NCBI GenBank assembly: GCA_018267095.1
Contig: JAFDZC010000018.1
Location: 62,001-126,000, forward strand
Direction of reading: 5' to 3'
Origin: Bacteroidota bacterium
GTDB taxonomy: Bacteria; Bacteroidota; Bacteroidia; Flavobacteriales; Flavobacteriaceae
Length of the DNA stretch: 64,000 bases
In this document: piece by piece, positions 62,928 to 64,000 of the stretch
How the letters are laid out: each line of letters begins with the position of its first letter
Numbering within the stretch: the stretch's first letter is position 1
The notes under the pieces: generated by a model
Seen by the model: only the letters and a program-made list of their open reading frames with translations
Databases searched by the model: none
Told to the model about the DNA's origin: nothing
Translations under genes and position numbers: made by a program

Positions 62928-63308
62928 ATGGTAGATGAAATTACACGTTACTCTGACGCAGATTTGGCAGAGTTCAAAGAACTAATCCTCAAAAAAATCC
63001 AAAAAGCACAGGCCGATTTAGACTTGATTAAAAGCGCCTATATGAATGACCTCAACAACGGAACCGATGACACCTCGCCGACGTTCAAAGCTTTTGAAGA
63101 AGGTAGCGAAACCATGTCAAAAGAAGCGAACTCACAGTTGGCTATCCGTCAAGAGAAATTCATCCGCGATCTCAAAAATGCACTGTTCCGCGTTGAAAAT
63201 AAAACCTACGGAATTTGCAAAGTAACCGGAAAACTCATCAGCAAAGAGCGCTTGATGATTGTGCCACATGCTACGATGAGTATCGAGGCCAAAAATATGC
63301 AGAGATAA
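62928..63308 (+). CDS. DksA/TraR family protein with reduced zinc finger
   Basis: A 126-residue protein with helical coiled-coil N-terminal part (about 1-85) and a C-terminal TraR/DksA-like finger (YGICKVTGKLISKERLMIVP). Only one of the four finger cysteines is present; the others are Thr, His or Ala, the form common in flavobacterial homologues. DksA proteins bind RNA polymerase; that role is inferred by family. It lies between ileS and lspA, 7 bp after ileS. Confidence 0.88.
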   Translation: MVDEITRYSDADLAEFKELILKKIQKAQADLDLIKSAYMNDLNNGTDDTSPTFKAFEEGSETMSKEANSQLAIRQEKFIRDLKNALFRVENKTYGICKVTGKLISKERLMIVPHATMSIEAKNMQR

Positions 63309-63329
63309 GCATCTCAAAACCCAAAAATT

Positions 63330-63355
63330 AACGCTCCAACCGGGGCGTTTTTTTT
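63330..63355 (+). terminator. terminator after the DksA-like gene
   Basis: AACGCTCC pairs with GGGGCGTT (one G-U) across AACC, followed by eight T. It lies 21 bp after the stop, so lspA, which starts at 63395, is probably transcribed separately. Confidence 0.85.
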
Positions 63356-63394
63356 AGAAAATAGTAGTACTTTTGGCGCACTAAAAATTTAAAA

Positions 63395-64000
63395 ATGTCT
63401 TTACGTAACGCGTATTTCCTGATATTCATCATTCTGTTGGTCGATCAAGTGACCAAGATTTACATCAAAACCAATTTTGTTTTGGGCGAAGAGGTCAGCG
63501 TTTTTGGCTGGTTTAAAATTCTCTTTATCGAAAATGAAGGAATGGCTTGGGGCACCGAAATTCCCGGCGCGTACGGAAAACTCATTTTAACTTTGTTTCG
63601 ACTCGTTGCGGTAAGCGCGATTGGTTATTGGCTTTGGGATTCTGTGCACAAAGGAGGTTCAAAATATTTGATTGTAGCCATCGCGCTCATTTTAGCAGGA
63701 GCATTTGGAAACATCATTGATTCTGTTTTTTACGGAATTGTTTTCGATGATAGCCACGGCAAATTGGCCCAACTTTTCTCGGCGCAACCATACGGAACAC
63801 TCTTTCACGGAAAAGTGGTCGATATGCTTTATTTTCCGATGGTGGATACGCATTTTCCGCAGTGGTTTCCGGTAGTGGGCGGTAAAGAATTCAAATTCTT
63901 TAATGCGATTTTCAACATTGCTGATATGGCCATTTCAACCGGCGTGGGAATTTTGATTGTCTTCAACAGAAAAGCATTTCACAAAAACCACAGTCCGATT
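63395..64000 (+). CDS. lspA: lipoprotein signal peptidase LspA (cut by window edge)
   Basis: An ATG at 63395 opens a frame of 202 codons to the window end, without a stop yet. Four membrane segments and the catalytic regions are visible: LLVDQVTKIYIK, ENEGMAWG, NIIDSVFYG, VVDMLYFP and FNIADMAIS, the last two holding the catalytic Asp pair. The loop between (DDSHGKLAQLFSAQ) is the Bacteroidetes form. LspA removes the signal peptide of prolipoproteins, several of which are encoded in this window. Confidence 0.95.
   Translation, partial: MSLRNAYFLIFIILLVDQVTKIYIKTNFVLGEEVSVFGWFKILFIENEGMAWGTEIPGAYGKLILTLFRLVAVSAIGYWLWDSVHKGGSKYLIVAIALILAGAFGNIIDSVFYGIVFDDSHGKLAQLFSAQPYGTLFHGKVVDMLYFPMVDTHFPQWFPVVGGKEFKFFNAIFNIADMAISTGVGILIVFNRKAFHKNHSPI

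Noticed and set aside
1-64000. tRNA, rRNA, prophage or insertion sequences
   Set aside because: No cloverleaf-like segments with CCA ends, no ribosomal RNA stretches, and no transposase, integrase or phage structural genes were seen on either strand.

Overview
The window reads as a chromosomal segment of a Flavobacterium-like member of the Bacteroidetes. Supporting signs are type IX secretion/gliding components (a giant adhesin with a C-terminal T9SS signal, a PorP/SprF-like protein, an OmpA/PD40 protein, PorZ), a TonB-dependent receptor with a carboxypeptidase-like N-terminal domain, a complete Bat (aerotolerance) operon, Bacteroidetes-type promoters (TAnnTTTG, some with TTG/TTTG 19 bp upstream) and a low-GC sequence. 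No rRNA, tRNA, CRISPR array, insertion sequence, integrase or phage gene was recognised. The two ends cut through hflX (left) and lspA (right).

Layout. 1-464: start of hflX. 652-11712: a 2.7k-residue repeat-rich surface adhesin, its PorP/SprF-like partner and an OmpA/TPR/PD40 protein. 11713-12642: about 0.9 kb without a convincing gene, very AT-rich, with a tandem pair of GTGTCA/TGACAC hairpin units. 12643-18725: a TonB receptor with two surface lipoproteins, divergent from a secreted endonuclease/exonuclease/phosphatase-fold enzyme. 18790-21000: 3-hydroxyanthranilate dioxygenase and an ALDH7-type aldehyde dehydrogenase. 21071-22916: PhnA-domain protein, small outer-membrane barrel, metallophosphoesterase. 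23069-26469: four co-directional exported proteins (a small protein with a hydrophobic tail, a retropepsin-like/PDZ lipoprotein, a helical protein, a T9SS-signal protein); this is the least explained cluster. 26463-28488: AlbA_2-domain protein and aldo/keto reductase. 28693-37564: MoxR, DUF58, a membrane protein, BatA-BatE.

37561-48693 is mostly housekeeping (CvpA, PheS, GpsA, YqhD-like alcohol dehydrogenase, NadD, acetyltransferase, Gmk, YicC, EamA transporter, ArsC/Spx-like protein, DinB-like protein) interrupted by a low-GC lipoprotein, a REP-like hairpin element and, at about 42087-42236, a consensus promoter, a folded RNA and an intrinsic terminator that together predict an unannotated small RNA. 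48767-64000: a gamma-synthase/lyase PLP enzyme, an outer-membrane THC0290_0291-type protein, GdhA, PorZ-RecO, a pair of DUF3857/transglutaminase-like proteins, IleS, a DksA/TraR-like protein and LspA.

The strongest candidates for something not previously described are the predicted small RNA near 42.1-42.2 kb and the exported four-gene cluster at 23.1-26.5 kb. Functional assignments come from reading the sequence; no database search was possible.
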